From: Anaerosphaera multitolerans
GTDB lineage: Bacteria; Bacillota; Clostridia; Tissierellales; Peptoniphilaceae
Direction of reading: 5' to 3'
DNA: 64,000 nucleotides
Assembly (NCBI RefSeq): GCF_004006535.1
Contig: NZ_RLIH01000004.1
Coordinates: 62,001 to 126,000, forward strand
Shown: positions 1 through 7,785 of the stretch, piece by piece
How the letters are laid out: each line of letters starts with the position of its first letter
How positions within the stretch are numbered: the first letter of the stretch is position 1
Notes under the pieces: model-generated
Told to the model about the DNA's origin: nothing
Seen by the model: the letters and a program-made list of their open reading frames with translations, nothing else
Database searches by the model: none
Program-made: the position numbers and the translations under genes

Positions 1-456
1 CCTATAATAGATAAGCTTGCCAAAAAGGGAGAGGACAACTTAGGCTTTCCAAGAGTTATGTTGGAAGAGGGAAGTTATGATTTCTCTTTTAGCGGCTTAA
101 AAACAGCAGTGATTAACTATTTACACAACAAAGAACAAAAAGGGGAAGAAGTGGTAGAGGAAGATGTGGCAGCTTCTTTTCAAAAAGCGGTTACAGATGT
201 ATTAATTGAAAAAGCTGTAAAGCTTGCTAAAGAAGAAGGCATGGATAAAATAGTACTTGCGGGAGGCGTTGCAGCTAATGAAGGGCTGCGTAGAGATTTA
301 GAGAAAAGGGCTAAAGAAGAAAATTTAAAAGTCTACTACCCTGAAAAAATTCTCTGTACCGATAACGCAGCTATGATTGCATCGGCGGGATACTATTTAT
401 ATAAAAGCGGTAATATAGATGAGGACAATAGAGCCAATCCGAATTTGGGACTGTAA
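1..456 (+). CDS. tsaD: tRNA N6-threonylcarbamoyladenosine synthase TsaD (C-terminal part)
   Basis: The reading frame is open from base 1, so the gene begins before the window; 151 C-terminal residues are visible. TsaD transfers the threonylcarbamoyl group to A37 of ANN-decoding tRNAs, working with TsaB and TsaE in the cytoplasm. The visible part has the family motifs FSGLKTAV, GGVAANEGLR and DNAAMIA; the last carries the metal-binding aspartate of the ASKHA fold. The stop codon lies inside the loop of an intrinsic terminator, so transcription probably ends here and rpiB is separate. The product is clear; only the N-terminus is missing. Confidence 0.95.
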   Translation, partial: PIIDKLAKKGEDNLGFPRVMLEEGSYDFSFSGLKTAVINYLHNKEQKGEEVVEEDVAASFQKAVTDVLIEKAVKLAKEEGMDKIVLAGGVAANEGLRRDLEKRAKEENLKVYYPEKILCTDNAAMIASAGYYLYKSGNIDEDNRANPNLGL

Positions 457-468
457 AGTCCCTTTTTT
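447..468 (+). terminator. Intrinsic terminator after tsaD
   Basis: GGGACT and AGTCCC form a 6-bp stem with a GTAA loop, followed by six T. The tsaD stop codon lies in the loop. Confidence 0.85.
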
Positions 469-525
469 ATTTATTAATTTGAAAAGGGATGTTATAATTT
501 TATTATAAAAGTATTAGGAGGGCTT

Positions 526-975
526 ATGAAATTAGGTTTTGGAAGTGACCATGCAGGTTATGAACTTAAGGAAGTTTTGTTTAAGTACTTAGAGGAAAAG
601 GGATATGAATGTGTGGACTATGGAACGTATAATTTGGACAGAGTGGACTATCCCGACTACGGTAAGATTGTGGGAGAAAAAGTAGCAAGCGGCGAAGTGG
701 ACAAGGGAGTGCTGGTATGTGGAACGGGAATTGGAATCTCTCTTGCCGCAAATAAAGTTAAAGGTGTAAGGGCGGCAGTATGTTCAGAGCCATATTCTGC
801 AAAGATGACAGTTAAACACAACAATGCCAATATAATTGCAATGGGTTCAAGAGTTGTGGGAGAGGACCTTGCAAAAATGATAGTGGATATGTTTTTAGAG
901 GCAGAATTTGAAGGCGGTCGCCATGGAATGAGAGTGGATAAAATTTCACAAATTGAAGAAGAGTATTTTAAATAA
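526..975 (+). CDS. rpiB: Ribose-5-phosphate isomerase B
   Basis: RpiB/LacA/LacB-family sugar phosphate isomerase of 149 residues, the normal length. It interconverts ribose-5-phosphate and ribulose-5-phosphate in the non-oxidative pentose phosphate pathway. The sequence shows the N-terminal GSDHAG motif, the active-site cysteine in VLVCGTGIGIS near residue 65, and the HNNANI segment. The start has an AGGAGG site six bases upstream. The gene stands between two terminators and looks monocistronic. An allose- or galactose-6-phosphate isomerase role cannot be excluded by sequence alone, but the single gene copy (not a LacA/LacB pair) favours RpiB. Confidence 0.93.
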   Translation: MKLGFGSDHAGYELKEVLFKYLEEKGYECVDYGTYNLDRVDYPDYGKIVGEKVASGEVDKGVLVCGTGIGISLAANKVKGVRAAVCSEPYSAKMTVKHNNANIIAMGSRVVGEDLAKMIVDMFLEAEFEGGRHGMRVDKISQIEEEYFK

Positions 976-977
976 AA

Positions 978-999
978 GTGCAGCTTAGCTGCATTTTTT
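978..999 (+). terminator. Intrinsic terminator after rpiB
   Basis: TGCAGC-TTA-GCTGCA stem-loop followed by six T, directly after the rpiB stop. Confidence 0.85.
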
Positions 1000-1046
1000 A
1001 ATGCACAGAATAATAATAAAATTAAAAATAAACAACTTTTTATCCT

Positions 1047-1075
1047 TTGTCATTTACTTTTCAATATTGTATACT
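1047..1075 (+). promoter_or_regulatory. Promoter of the GH26-like gene
   Basis: TTGTCA, 17-base spacer, TATACT; it lies about 30 bases before the ribosome binding site of the gene at 1106. Confidence 0.6.
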
Positions 1076-1105
1076 ATAACCTAGTATGAAAAAAAGGAGT
1101 TGTTT

Positions 1106-2641
1106 ATGAAAAATAAATGTAAAAGTGTTTTATTATTTTTATTTTTTACTTTAGCGCTAGTAAGGCCTGTTTATGCAGAGGGTGCCTTTGAGCTTTCGCC
1201 TATTAATGGAGAGAAAAATTTACTGAAAAACTACGTTGACGGATATTCCATTGAAGTTCCAAAGGCGTCAAAGGTAGTATGTGATGGTAATTATTATAAA
1301 ACTGAAATCAGTTATGGAAACACCTCATTTAAGATTTTTATAGAGGATCCAAGTGGTAAAAATTTCAATTATGCAGATTATGAGTACTATAGTTTAAAGG
1401 GTTTAAGGGACAACCAGGGAGAATATGAAGTTCTCTATGACGGTATTCAGCCAACAGCTATAGGTAATTTTCGTGCTTATCAATTTAACAGACAAAAATT
1501 AAGTGCAGTGGAGAATGATAAGAATCATTATTTAATTTTGATAAGGAATATGGGAAATAACAAATTTGCCACTTTTATGATTAAGTCCTCAAACTCTATA
1601 AATAAAGAAGAAGTGGTGTCAATGGTGGAGACATTTAAGATGGACGTTAAGACAAAGGAAGTTCCCGTAGTTCCTGTAAAACAAAGTATACTTATGGATT
1701 CGGCAGGACAGGTCCAATCGGGAAGAGTTTTAAGTGAAGATACTTCTAAGCTTTATTATAATGACTTTTTAAGTGCGGGTAGTACGAAGTGGGGAATTTT
1801 TGTTCAGGACTTTTGGAGAAATACAACGATGAGCGACATTGAGGGAAAGATTGACCACAAGTTTAAATATGCGCTTTTATACCACAGCTTTAGCTTTAAC
1901 AATGAACAGATAAGAGAGGCCATTAAGTATTGTAAAACTTGGAATAAAACCTTGGAGTTTACTTTCCAAACTGATATAGTAGACGGTAAAAATCAAATAT
2001 ATTCGGTTTTAAACGGAGAACGAGACGATTCCTTTAGAGAAATGGCAAGGATTATAAAGGAAGAAGAGCATCCTACTTTGTTTAGAATAGGAAATGAGAT
2101 GAACGGGGACTGGTGTAGCTATTCCGCTTGGAATACAGGTTTGGATTCAGATATTTACATTGCCTTTTATGAGCATATTTACAGTATATTTGAGGAAGAG
2201 GGAGCAAATCCATATGTGCTCTATGTATTTAATCCAAATGGAAGGAACTTCCCTGATTTTAAATACAATGATGAGTCGCTATATAGACCTAGGGAAGATC
2301 ATTATGATATTTTAGGACTTACCTTATATAATACGGGAACCTATTATAGCGATGAGAAGTGGGAAAGTTTTGATGAGCTTTATACAAAACTCTACAGGGA
2401 TTCTGTAAAAATGTATAATAAGCCTATGATGATTACTGAATTTGCATGTAGTACAGTGGGCGGCAACAAGGTGGAGTGGACAAGAGATATGCTGGAAAAA
2501 ATAAGTACTAAGTATCCCAAGATTAAAGTGGCAGTTTGGTTTAACGGCATTGACTTAGATGCGCAGGGTAATCCTGCCAGAGTTTATAAAATAGATGAGC
2601 CTGCAGAGGTTCTAAATGTATTTAAAAACCATTTAAAATAA
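1106..2641 (+). CDS. Exported GH26-like glycoside hydrolase
   Basis: A 511-residue protein with a cleavable-looking signal peptide (lysines, then a hydrophobic stretch ending VYAEG near residue 24). Residues about 25-200 form an N-terminal domain I do not recognise. The C-terminal half resembles a GH26-type (beta-mannanase clan) barrel: RIGNEMNGDW places a candidate acid/base glutamate near residue 331, and MITEFACS places a candidate nucleophile glutamate near residue 445. Probably a secreted or wall-associated polysaccharide hydrolase; the substrate is not predictable. The ATG at 1106 has GGAG six bases upstream and is preferred to the in-frame TTG at 1100. It has its own promoter and terminator. 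Family assignment is moderate; catalytic activity is inference. Confidence 0.65.
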   Translation: MKNKCKSVLLFLFFTLALVRPVYAEGAFELSPINGEKNLLKNYVDGYSIEVPKASKVVCDGNYYKTEISYGNTSFKIFIEDPSGKNFNYADYEYYSLKGLRDNQGEYEVLYDGIQPTAIGNFRAYQFNRQKLSAVENDKNHYLILIRNMGNNKFATFMIKSSNSINKEEVVSMVETFKMDVKTKEVPVVPVKQSILMDSAGQVQSGRVLSEDTSKLYYNDFLSAGSTKWGIFVQDFWRNTTMSDIEGKIDHKFKYALLYHSFSFNNEQIREAIKYCKTWNKTLEFTFQTDIVDGKNQIYSVLNGERDDSFREMARIIKEEEHPTLFRIGNEMNGDWCSYSAWNTGLDSDIYIAFYEHIYSIFEEEGANPYVLYVFNPNGRNFPDFKYNDESLYRPREDHYDILGLTLYNTGTYYSDEKWESFDELYTKLYRDSVKMYNKPMMITEFACSTVGGNKVEWTRDMLEKISTKYPKIKVAVWFNGIDLDAQGNPARVYKIDEPAEVLNVFKNHLK

Positions 2642-2668
2642 AATAGCTTAGGCTATTTTATTTTTTTG
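2636..2668 (+). terminator. Intrinsic terminator after the GH26-like gene
   Basis: AAAATAGC and GCTATTTT pair as an 8-bp stem with a TTAG loop, followed by a T run at 2661-2667. The stem begins in the stop codon. Confidence 0.8.
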
Positions 2669-2678
2669 GTACAGTGAG

Positions 2679-2707
2679 TTGACAAGAAATAAAAAAATAT
2701 GTATCAT
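2679..2707 (+). promoter_or_regulatory. pyrG promoter
   Basis: TTGACA at 2679-2684, 17-base spacer, TATCAT at 2702-2707. The predicted start near 2713 leaves a leader of about 110 bases before pyrG. Confidence 0.7.
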
Positions 2708-2712
2708 AAAAG

Positions 2713-2822
2713 AAAACACCTCTAAAAAAGAGGTTATATTTTTTTTCATATTGGCGAGGACTTTGCCAATTTTTTGTTTTTTAAAGAGAGTTTTAAATTG
2801 TTCATGGAAATAGGAGGAAAGT
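2713..2822 (+). promoter_or_regulatory. pyrG leader with two tandem terminator-like hairpins
   Basis: Two hairpins with T tracts lie between the pyrG promoter and the start codon. The first is ACCTCT (2718-2723) with AGAGGT (2729-2734), then T2739-2746. The second is ATTGGC (2750-2755) with GCCAAT (2765-2770), then two T runs up to 2782. Transcription must pass both to reach pyrG, which is an attenuator layout. In Bacillus, pyrG is controlled by CTP-sensitive reiterative G addition at a GGGC start. No G run is visible at the predicted start here, so any mechanism must differ or the real start must differ. Function is inferred from layout only. Confidence 0.5.
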
Positions 2823-4415
2823 ATGACCAAGTTTATATTCGTAACTGGCGGAGTAGTGTCGGGAATAGGTAAGGGAATAGCAGCGGCAAGTATAGGAAGA
2901 TTGTTAAAGGATAGAGGGCTTACTGTGTTTATGCAGAAGTTTGACCCCTATATTAACGTAGACCCTGGGACTATGAGCCCTTACCAACATGGAGAGGTTT
3001 TTGTGACAAAGGACGGTGCGGAAACAGATCTTGATTTGGGACATTATGAGAGATTTATAGATGAAGAGCTTACAAAGAGAGCAAGTATAACTACGGGAAA
3101 AGTTTATTCAAAGGTAATTGAAAAAGAGAGAAGAGGAGACTATAACGGTTCAACTGTCCAAGTAATTCCCCATATAACTGATGAAATAAAAAATGCAGTA
3201 TATAAAGCTGCCAAAGAATCCGAATCTGACATTGTAATTACGGAAATAGGTGGAACTGTCGGCGATATAGAGGGACTTCCCTTTTTAGAGGCAATAAGGC
3301 AGATTCACTCTGAGAATAAAACTGAAGATGTGCTATTTGTTCATACTGTTTTAGTACCTAAAATTCCGGGCTCTGATGAGTTAAAGACAAAACCTACTCA
3401 ACACTCCTTTAAACAACTTATGAGTTACGGAATAAAGGCCGATATTATAATTACAAGGGCTGACGGAGAAATTACAGATGCAATTAAAGAAAAAATATCT
3501 TTATTCTGTGACGTGCCCAAGGAGGCAATTGTAGAATCCAAGACTGCCGAGTTAATCTATGAAGTGCCTATAATATTTCATGAACAGGGACTTGATGAAT
3601 ATATATTAGATAAATTGCATTTGGAAAATCAACCTGACTCCAAAAAGTGTTGGATAAAAATGGTAAATAAATTTAAAAGTGCTTCAAAGGAAATCGAAAT
3701 AGCCTTAGTCGGAAAGTATACAGACCTTCATGACGCTTACCTTTCAGTAGTACAGGCTTTAATGGATGCGGGATGTACTAACGGCGTAAAAGTGAAGATG
3801 AGATGGCTTGCCTCTGAAGAAATAGAAAAAGAAGGCGGAGAAAAGCTTTTTGAAGGTGTAAAGGGTATAATAGTTCCCGGCGGTTTTGGACGAAGGGGAA
3901 CTGAAGGTATGATTAAAGCAAGTAAGTATGCAAGAGAAAATAATATTCCCTACTTGGGAATTTGTTACGGAATGCAAATAGCCCTAATAGACATTGCCAG
4001 AAATAAACTTGGTTTAAAGGGCGCAAACAGTACGGAAATAGATGCTGAAACTCCACATCCGATAGTTGACCTTTTGGAAAATCAAAAGTCCATAGATGCC
4101 ATTGGAGGAACTTTAAGACTTGGGGACTATAGCTGTACTTTGGAAGAGGGAACTGTAGCCAGAGAGTTATACGGGATGGAGGACATTCTGGAAAGACACA
4201 GACATAGGTATGAATTTAATAACAGTTACAGAGGTGAAATTCGTAAAGCGGGAGTTGTATTTTCGGGAGTAAATGAAGATTTGGATTTAGTTGACATAAT
4301 TGAATTAAAGGACCATAAATTCTTTATAGGATGCCAATATCATCCTGAATTTAAATCCAGGCCTAACAAAGTTCATCCGCTTTTTGACGGTTTTATAAAG
4401 GCATCAATAAATTAA
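2823..4415 (+). CDS. pyrG: CTP synthase
   Basis: CTP synthase (530 residues, normal length) makes CTP from UTP, ATP and glutamine in the cytoplasm. The N-terminal synthetase domain begins with the P-loop-like GGVVSGIGKG (about residues 8-17). The C-terminal class I glutamine amidotransferase domain has GICYGMQIA with the nucleophilic cysteine near residue 382, and YHPEF with the catalytic histidine and glutamate near the end. AGGAGG precedes the ATG. It is monocistronic, behind a leader with two terminator-like hairpins and ahead of a weak terminator. Identification is secure. Confidence 0.98.
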   Translation: MTKFIFVTGGVVSGIGKGIAAASIGRLLKDRGLTVFMQKFDPYINVDPGTMSPYQHGEVFVTKDGAETDLDLGHYERFIDEELTKRASITTGKVYSKVIEKERRGDYNGSTVQVIPHITDEIKNAVYKAAKESESDIVITEIGGTVGDIEGLPFLEAIRQIHSENKTEDVLFVHTVLVPKIPGSDELKTKPTQHSFKQLMSYGIKADIIITRADGEITDAIKEKISLFCDVPKEAIVESKTAELIYEVPIIFHEQGLDEYILDKLHLENQPDSKKCWIKMVNKFKSASKEIEIALVGKYTDLHDAYLSVVQALMDAGCTNGVKVKMRWLASEEIEKEGGEKLFEGVKGIIVPGGFGRRGTEGMIKASKYARENNIPYLGICYGMQIALIDIARNKLGLKGANSTEIDAETPHPIVDLLENQKSIDAIGGTLRLGDYSCTLEEGTVARELYGMEDILERHRHRYEFNNSYRGEIRKAGVVFSGVNEDLDLVDIIELKDHKFFIGCQYHPEFKSRPNKVHPLFDGFIKASIN

Positions 4416-4419
4416 AACA

Positions 4420-4446
4420 GGCATAGCCGGTGGGCTATGTCTTTTA
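4420..4446 (+). terminator. Probable terminator after pyrG
   Basis: CATAGCC and GGCTATG form a stem, extended by a G-T and a G-C pair, with a GGTG loop. Only four T follow. Confidence 0.6.
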
Positions 4447-4490
4447 AAATTTTAAAACTTTAAGTTTAATTTTAAATATATATCAGTATC

Positions 4491-4545
4491 AGTTTAAAGT
4501 TTTTAAATAAACTAAAAATTCTTTAAAGACTTTAAACTATATAAT
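4491..4545 (+). promoter_or_regulatory. Inverted repeat and -10 box upstream of the NUDIX gene
   Basis: AGTTTAAAGT (4491-4500) and ACTTTAAACT (4529-4538) are exact inverted copies. A TATAAT at 4540-4545 follows immediately. The repeat could be an operator or chance in very AT-rich DNA; the rest of 4447-4590 shows nothing else. Confidence 0.35.
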
Positions 4546-4592
4546 TTACTTTAATTAGACTAGTTGATATACTTATTTAAAGGTGAGTTAAT

Positions 4593-5105
4593 ATGGCGGA
4601 ATTTTGGGATGTATATAATAGTAAGGGCAAAAAAAAGAATAAAGTTATAAAAAAAGGACAACCTCTATTAGAAGGGGAATACCATCTAATTGTGGAATGT
4701 TGGATTAGGTGCGGAAAGAATTTGTATTTATTGCAAAAACGAAGCGCAAATAAGAAGATGTTTCCCAATATGTGGTACTGCTCGGCGGGAGGTTCAGTCC
4801 ATGCAGGTGAGGAGCCGAGAGACGGTTTAATTAGAGAGGTTAAAGAGGAGCTTGGTCTTGATATATCAAAGGATGAAATAAAACTTAAGAGAATAATTTT
4901 TGAGGAGTCCAGTATTTTTTACATATATTTAGTTGATAGTGAAGTTGATTTAAATTCTCTTAAACTGCAAAGTGAGGAAGTGGCAGAGGCAAAAATAGCA
5001 TCCCTTGAAGAAATTAAGGAACTGATTAGGGAAGGAAAAATGATATACTTAGATTACTATGATAAGTTTTTTAAGTCCGTTGAAAAAATACCTTATTTAA
5101 TATAA
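4593..5105 (+). CDS. NUDIX hydrolase
   Basis: A 170-residue protein with a complete NUDIX box: GGSVHAGEEPRDGLIREV runs into KEELGLD (residues about 66-90), giving the GX5EX7REUXEEXGU pattern whose glutamates bind divalent metal. The opening residues (EFWDVYNSKG) and spacing resemble the YfcD/isopentenyl-diphosphate-isomerase-like branch. The substrate is likely a nucleoside or other diphosphate but cannot be named. The ATG has AAAGGTGAG upstream. It is flanked by non-coding leader regions and is probably transcribed alone or read through into cysS. Confidence 0.85.
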   Translation: MAEFWDVYNSKGKKKNKVIKKGQPLLEGEYHLIVECWIRCGKNLYLLQKRSANKKMFPNMWYCSAGGSVHAGEEPRDGLIREVKEELGLDISKDEIKLKRIIFEESSIFYIYLVDSEVDLNSLKLQSEEVAEAKIASLEEIKELIREGKMIYLDYYDKFFKSVEKIPYLI

Positions 5106-5123
5106 AATAATTAAAGATGGCAA

Positions 5124-5205
5124 GGTTTTAAAGGACTAAAATACAATTGGATTACCTGTTGTTATGGTTAAAACCAAGGAATGTCTCTTAAAGGAGACTT
5201 TTTTT
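5124..5205 (+). promoter_or_regulatory. Structured leader with terminator directly before cysS
   Basis: GGTTTTAA (5124-5131) pairs with TTAAAACC (5168-5175) around a 36-base loop. This is followed by a terminator hairpin, GTCTC (5183-5187) with GAGAC (5194-5198), and T5199-5205. The terminator sits only some 20 bases before the cysS start. It may simply end the NUDIX transcript, or it may attenuate cysS. No T-box consensus (GGTGGNACCGCG) was found, so this is not a recognisable T-box. Confidence 0.45.
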
Positions 5206-5227
5206 ATACAAAGTTTTGGGAGGTACT

Positions 5228-6625
5228 ATGAAGTTATATAATACGCTTACTAGAAAAAAAGAGGAATTTATTCCAATTAAAGAAGGACAGGTTACAATGT
5301 ATAACTGTGGTCCCACAGTATATAATTTAATACACGTTGGAAATGCAAGACCCTTAAGTGTTTTTGATACCTTGAGAAGATACTTTATATATAAGGGCTA
5401 TGATGTAAAATTTGTAGTAAACTTTACGGATATAGATGATAAGTTGATAAATAAGGCAAATGAAGAGGGTATTACAGTTGAAGAAGTGGCAAATAGATAT
5501 ATTGCCGAATTTAAGAAAGATGCAAACGGACTACACCTTTATGATTATGAAACTCTTAATCCCAGAGCAACCCACTATGTTGACGAGATGATTGAATTTA
5601 TTCAAGTCCTTTTAGATAAAGATGCGGCCTATGTTTCAGAGGGAGACGTATATTTTAATATTGAAGCGGCCAAGGATTATGGAAAGCTTTCTCATAAGAA
5701 ACTGGAGGATTTAATATCCGGGGCAAGAGTGGATGTATCTGAAATTAAGAGAAGCCCTGCGGATTTTGCCCTTTGGAAGGCGAAAAAGGAAAATGAACCT
5801 TACTGGGATGCTCCATGGGGTCAGGGAAGACCGGGCTGGCATATAGAGTGTTCGGTAATGGCAAAGTCCCTATTGGGAGATACTATTGATATTCATTCGG
5901 GAGGAGAAGATTTACAATTTCCACACCATGAAAATGAAATAGCTCAATCGGAAGCTTGTAATGAAGTTACCTTTGCAAATTACTGGCTACATAATGGAAT
6001 GATTACTGTTGACAATGAAAAAATGAGCAAGTCCCTTGGAAACTTTTTTACAGTTAGGGAAGTTTCAAAGGAATTTGATCTTGAGGTTTTAAGATTTTTC
6101 CTAATTAGCAGTCATTACAGATCTCCAATAAACTTTTCAAGGGAAGTAATGGAGCAGACTAAAAACTCTTTAGATAGAATTTACAACGGAAAGGACAAGC
6201 TGGAAGACCTAATGAATATCACTAAGGAAAGAGAGATTAGTGAAGAGGATAATAGGATTCTTTCTGAAGTAAGGGAAAATATAAAGATGTTTGAAGATTC
6301 CATGGACGATGATTTAAATACAGCTGATGCTATAACTGCAGTATTTAACATTGTAAAGCTGATAAATACTTCTTTAAGTGAAGATTCCAATAAAAAAGTA
6401 GTTGAAGAAATTCAAAATACTCTTTTGAAACTTTCAAAGGTGCTGGGAATTTTGGAAATAAAAAAAGAGGGAATTGACAGTGAAATAGAGGAACTTATTA
6501 AGGAAAGAGAAGATGCCAGAAAAAACAGAGACTTTAAAAGAGCAGATGAAATAAGGGACATTCTTCTTTCCAAAAATATAGTTATTGAAGATACAAGGAC
6601 TGGAACAAAGTGGAAAAGAATTTAA
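5228..6625 (+). CDS. cysS: Cysteinyl-tRNA synthetase
   Basis: Class I aminoacyl-tRNA synthetase of 465 residues, which charges tRNA-Cys. The HIGH-type motif is IHVGNARPL (about residues 29-37), the zinc ligands are in MYNCGPTVYN, WHIECSVMA and PHHENEIAQSEA, and the KMSKS loop is KMSKSLGN near residue 266. The ATG at 5228 has GGGAGG four bases upstream; the in-frame TTG at 5216 overlaps that site and is rejected. It is the first gene of the cysS-mrnC-thyX-rlmB-yacP cluster, whose last base is shared with the mrnC start. Confidence 0.97.
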   Translation: MKLYNTLTRKKEEFIPIKEGQVTMYNCGPTVYNLIHVGNARPLSVFDTLRRYFIYKGYDVKFVVNFTDIDDKLINKANEEGITVEEVANRYIAEFKKDANGLHLYDYETLNPRATHYVDEMIEFIQVLLDKDAAYVSEGDVYFNIEAAKDYGKLSHKKLEDLISGARVDVSEIKRSPADFALWKAKKENEPYWDAPWGQGRPGWHIECSVMAKSLLGDTIDIHSGGEDLQFPHHENEIAQSEACNEVTFANYWLHNGMITVDNEKMSKSLGNFFTVREVSKEFDLEVLRFFLISSHYRSPINFSREVMEQTKNSLDRIYNGKDKLEDLMNITKEREISEEDNRILSEVRENIKMFEDSMDDDLNTADAITAVFNIVKLINTSLSEDSNKKVVEEIQNTLLKLSKVLGILEIKKEGIDSEIEELIKEREDARKNRDFKRADEIRDILLSKNIVIEDTRTGTKWKRI

Positions 6626-7020
6626 TGTTTTTACAAGTAGCAAGAGATTATGACGAAAACTCAATAAAAGAGCTGTCTCCTCTTGCTCTTGCTTTTTTGG
6701 GAGATGCGGTTTTTGAACTGCTTGTTAGAAGTTTTATTCTCAATAAAAATAAAAATCCGAAGAAGTTACATGTTGAAGCTATAGGTTACGTAAAGGCAAA
6801 GGCTCAAGCGGACTTTATAAATAAGATAAAAGATGAGCTTACAGAGGAAGAGTACATGGTTTATAAAAGAGGAAGAAATACTAAATCACATACTGTTCCT
6901 AAAAATGCAAATGTAAACGAATATAGGGAAGCTACAGGTTTGGAATGTCTATTTGGATATTTATACTTACTAGATAGGGGAAATAGGATATTAGATCTTT
7001 TTGAAAAGATGGAGGTTTAA
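6625..7020 (+). CDS. mrnC: Mini-ribonuclease III
   Basis: MrnC is an RNase III catalytic domain without a dsRNA-binding domain; in Bacillus it matures 23S rRNA ends. This 131-residue protein has [14 protein letters not shown] near residue 24 with the family's catalytic aspartate, and the basic [15 protein letters not shown] segment. The ATG at 6625 shares one base with the cysS stop (TAATG), so the two are translationally coupled. The in-frame GTG at 6610 would lie deeper in cysS and lacks a ribosome binding site. The position after cysS matches the conserved Bacillota order. Confidence 0.93.
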   Translation: MFLQVARDYDENSIKELSPLALAFLGDAVFELLVRSFILNKNKNPKKLHVEAIGYVKAKAQADFINKIKDELTEEEYMVYKRGRNTKSHTVPKNANVNEYREATGLECLFGYLYLLDRGNRILDLFEKMEV

Positions 7021-7021
7021 A

Positions 7022-7783
7022 ATGAAAGTTGAAATTATTGCCAATACACCGTTGCCCGAAGAGGTTATTGCCCAGGCTGCAAAGCTTTGTTACTCGCCTG
7101 TGGGAGTAGATGAAATTAAAAAGACTATGACTGAGGAAAGCAGGGATAAATTTGTAGATATGCTAATGAGCTTTTCTCATGCTTCACCTTTGGAGCATGC
7201 TTCTTTTACCTTTGCCATAGAAGGCGTTTCAAGAACGCTTACTCATCAGTTGGTAAGACATAGAATTGCAAGTTACTCACAACAATCTCAAAGATATGTG
7301 AGATTGGATAATTTTGAATACATTGTGCCTCCTGAAATTGAAAAAAATGAAGAGGCTTTAAAAATCTATCAGGACATTATGGAGAAGGACAAGGAAGCCT
7401 ATCAAAAGATCACAGAGCTTTTAATAGCTCAAAAGGCGCAGGAATTAATAGATGGTGGAATGGATGAAAAAAAAGCCAAAAAGAAAGTTGAAAAGGACTC
7501 CATTGAAGATGCCAGATATGTTTTTCCCAATGCCTGTGAAACGAAAATAGTAGTAACTATGAATGTGAGAACGCTGCTTCACTTTTTTGAACTAAGGTGT
7601 TGTAACAGAGCTCAATGGGAAATAAGGCAGTTGGCTACGAAAATGCTTGAAGAATGTAAAAAGGTAAGTCCGGTTTTATTTAAGGATTCGGGACCTGCCT
7701 GTGTAAAGGGACCTTGTAATGAGGGTGCAATGACTTGTGGAAAGGCTAAAGAAGTAAGAGAGTTCTTTAGAAATTTAGGATAA
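7022..7783 (+). CDS. thyX: Flavin-dependent thymidylate synthase
   Basis: ThyX makes dTMP from dUMP using methylene-tetrahydrofolate, FAD and NADPH. The 253-residue protein carries the ThyX signature RHRxxSxxxxSxR as [13 protein letters not shown] (about residues 79-91), with [13 protein letters not shown] near residue 190 in the dUMP-binding region. The ATG at 7022 follows the mrnC stop by one base, and the GGAGG that serves it lies inside the end of mrnC. ThyX use, rather than ThyA, is common in anaerobic Bacillota. Its placement between mrnC and rlmB is an insertion relative to the Bacillus order. Confidence 0.95.
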   Translation: MKVEIIANTPLPEEVIAQAAKLCYSPVGVDEIKKTMTEESRDKFVDMLMSFSHASPLEHASFTFAIEGVSRTLTHQLVRHRIASYSQQSQRYVRLDNFEYIVPPEIEKNEEALKIYQDIMEKDKEAYQKITELLIAQKAQELIDGGMDEKKAKKKVEKDSIEDARYVFPNACETKIVVTMNVRTLLHFFELRCCNRAQWEIRQLATKMLEECKKVSPVLFKDSGPACVKGPCNEGAMTCGKAKEVREFFRNLG

Positions 7784-7785
7784 TA

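Noticed and set aside
5106-5227. T-box riboswitch before cysS
   Set aside because: No GGTGGNACCGCG-type T-box sequence or specifier loop could be found; only a terminator and one long-range helix are visible.
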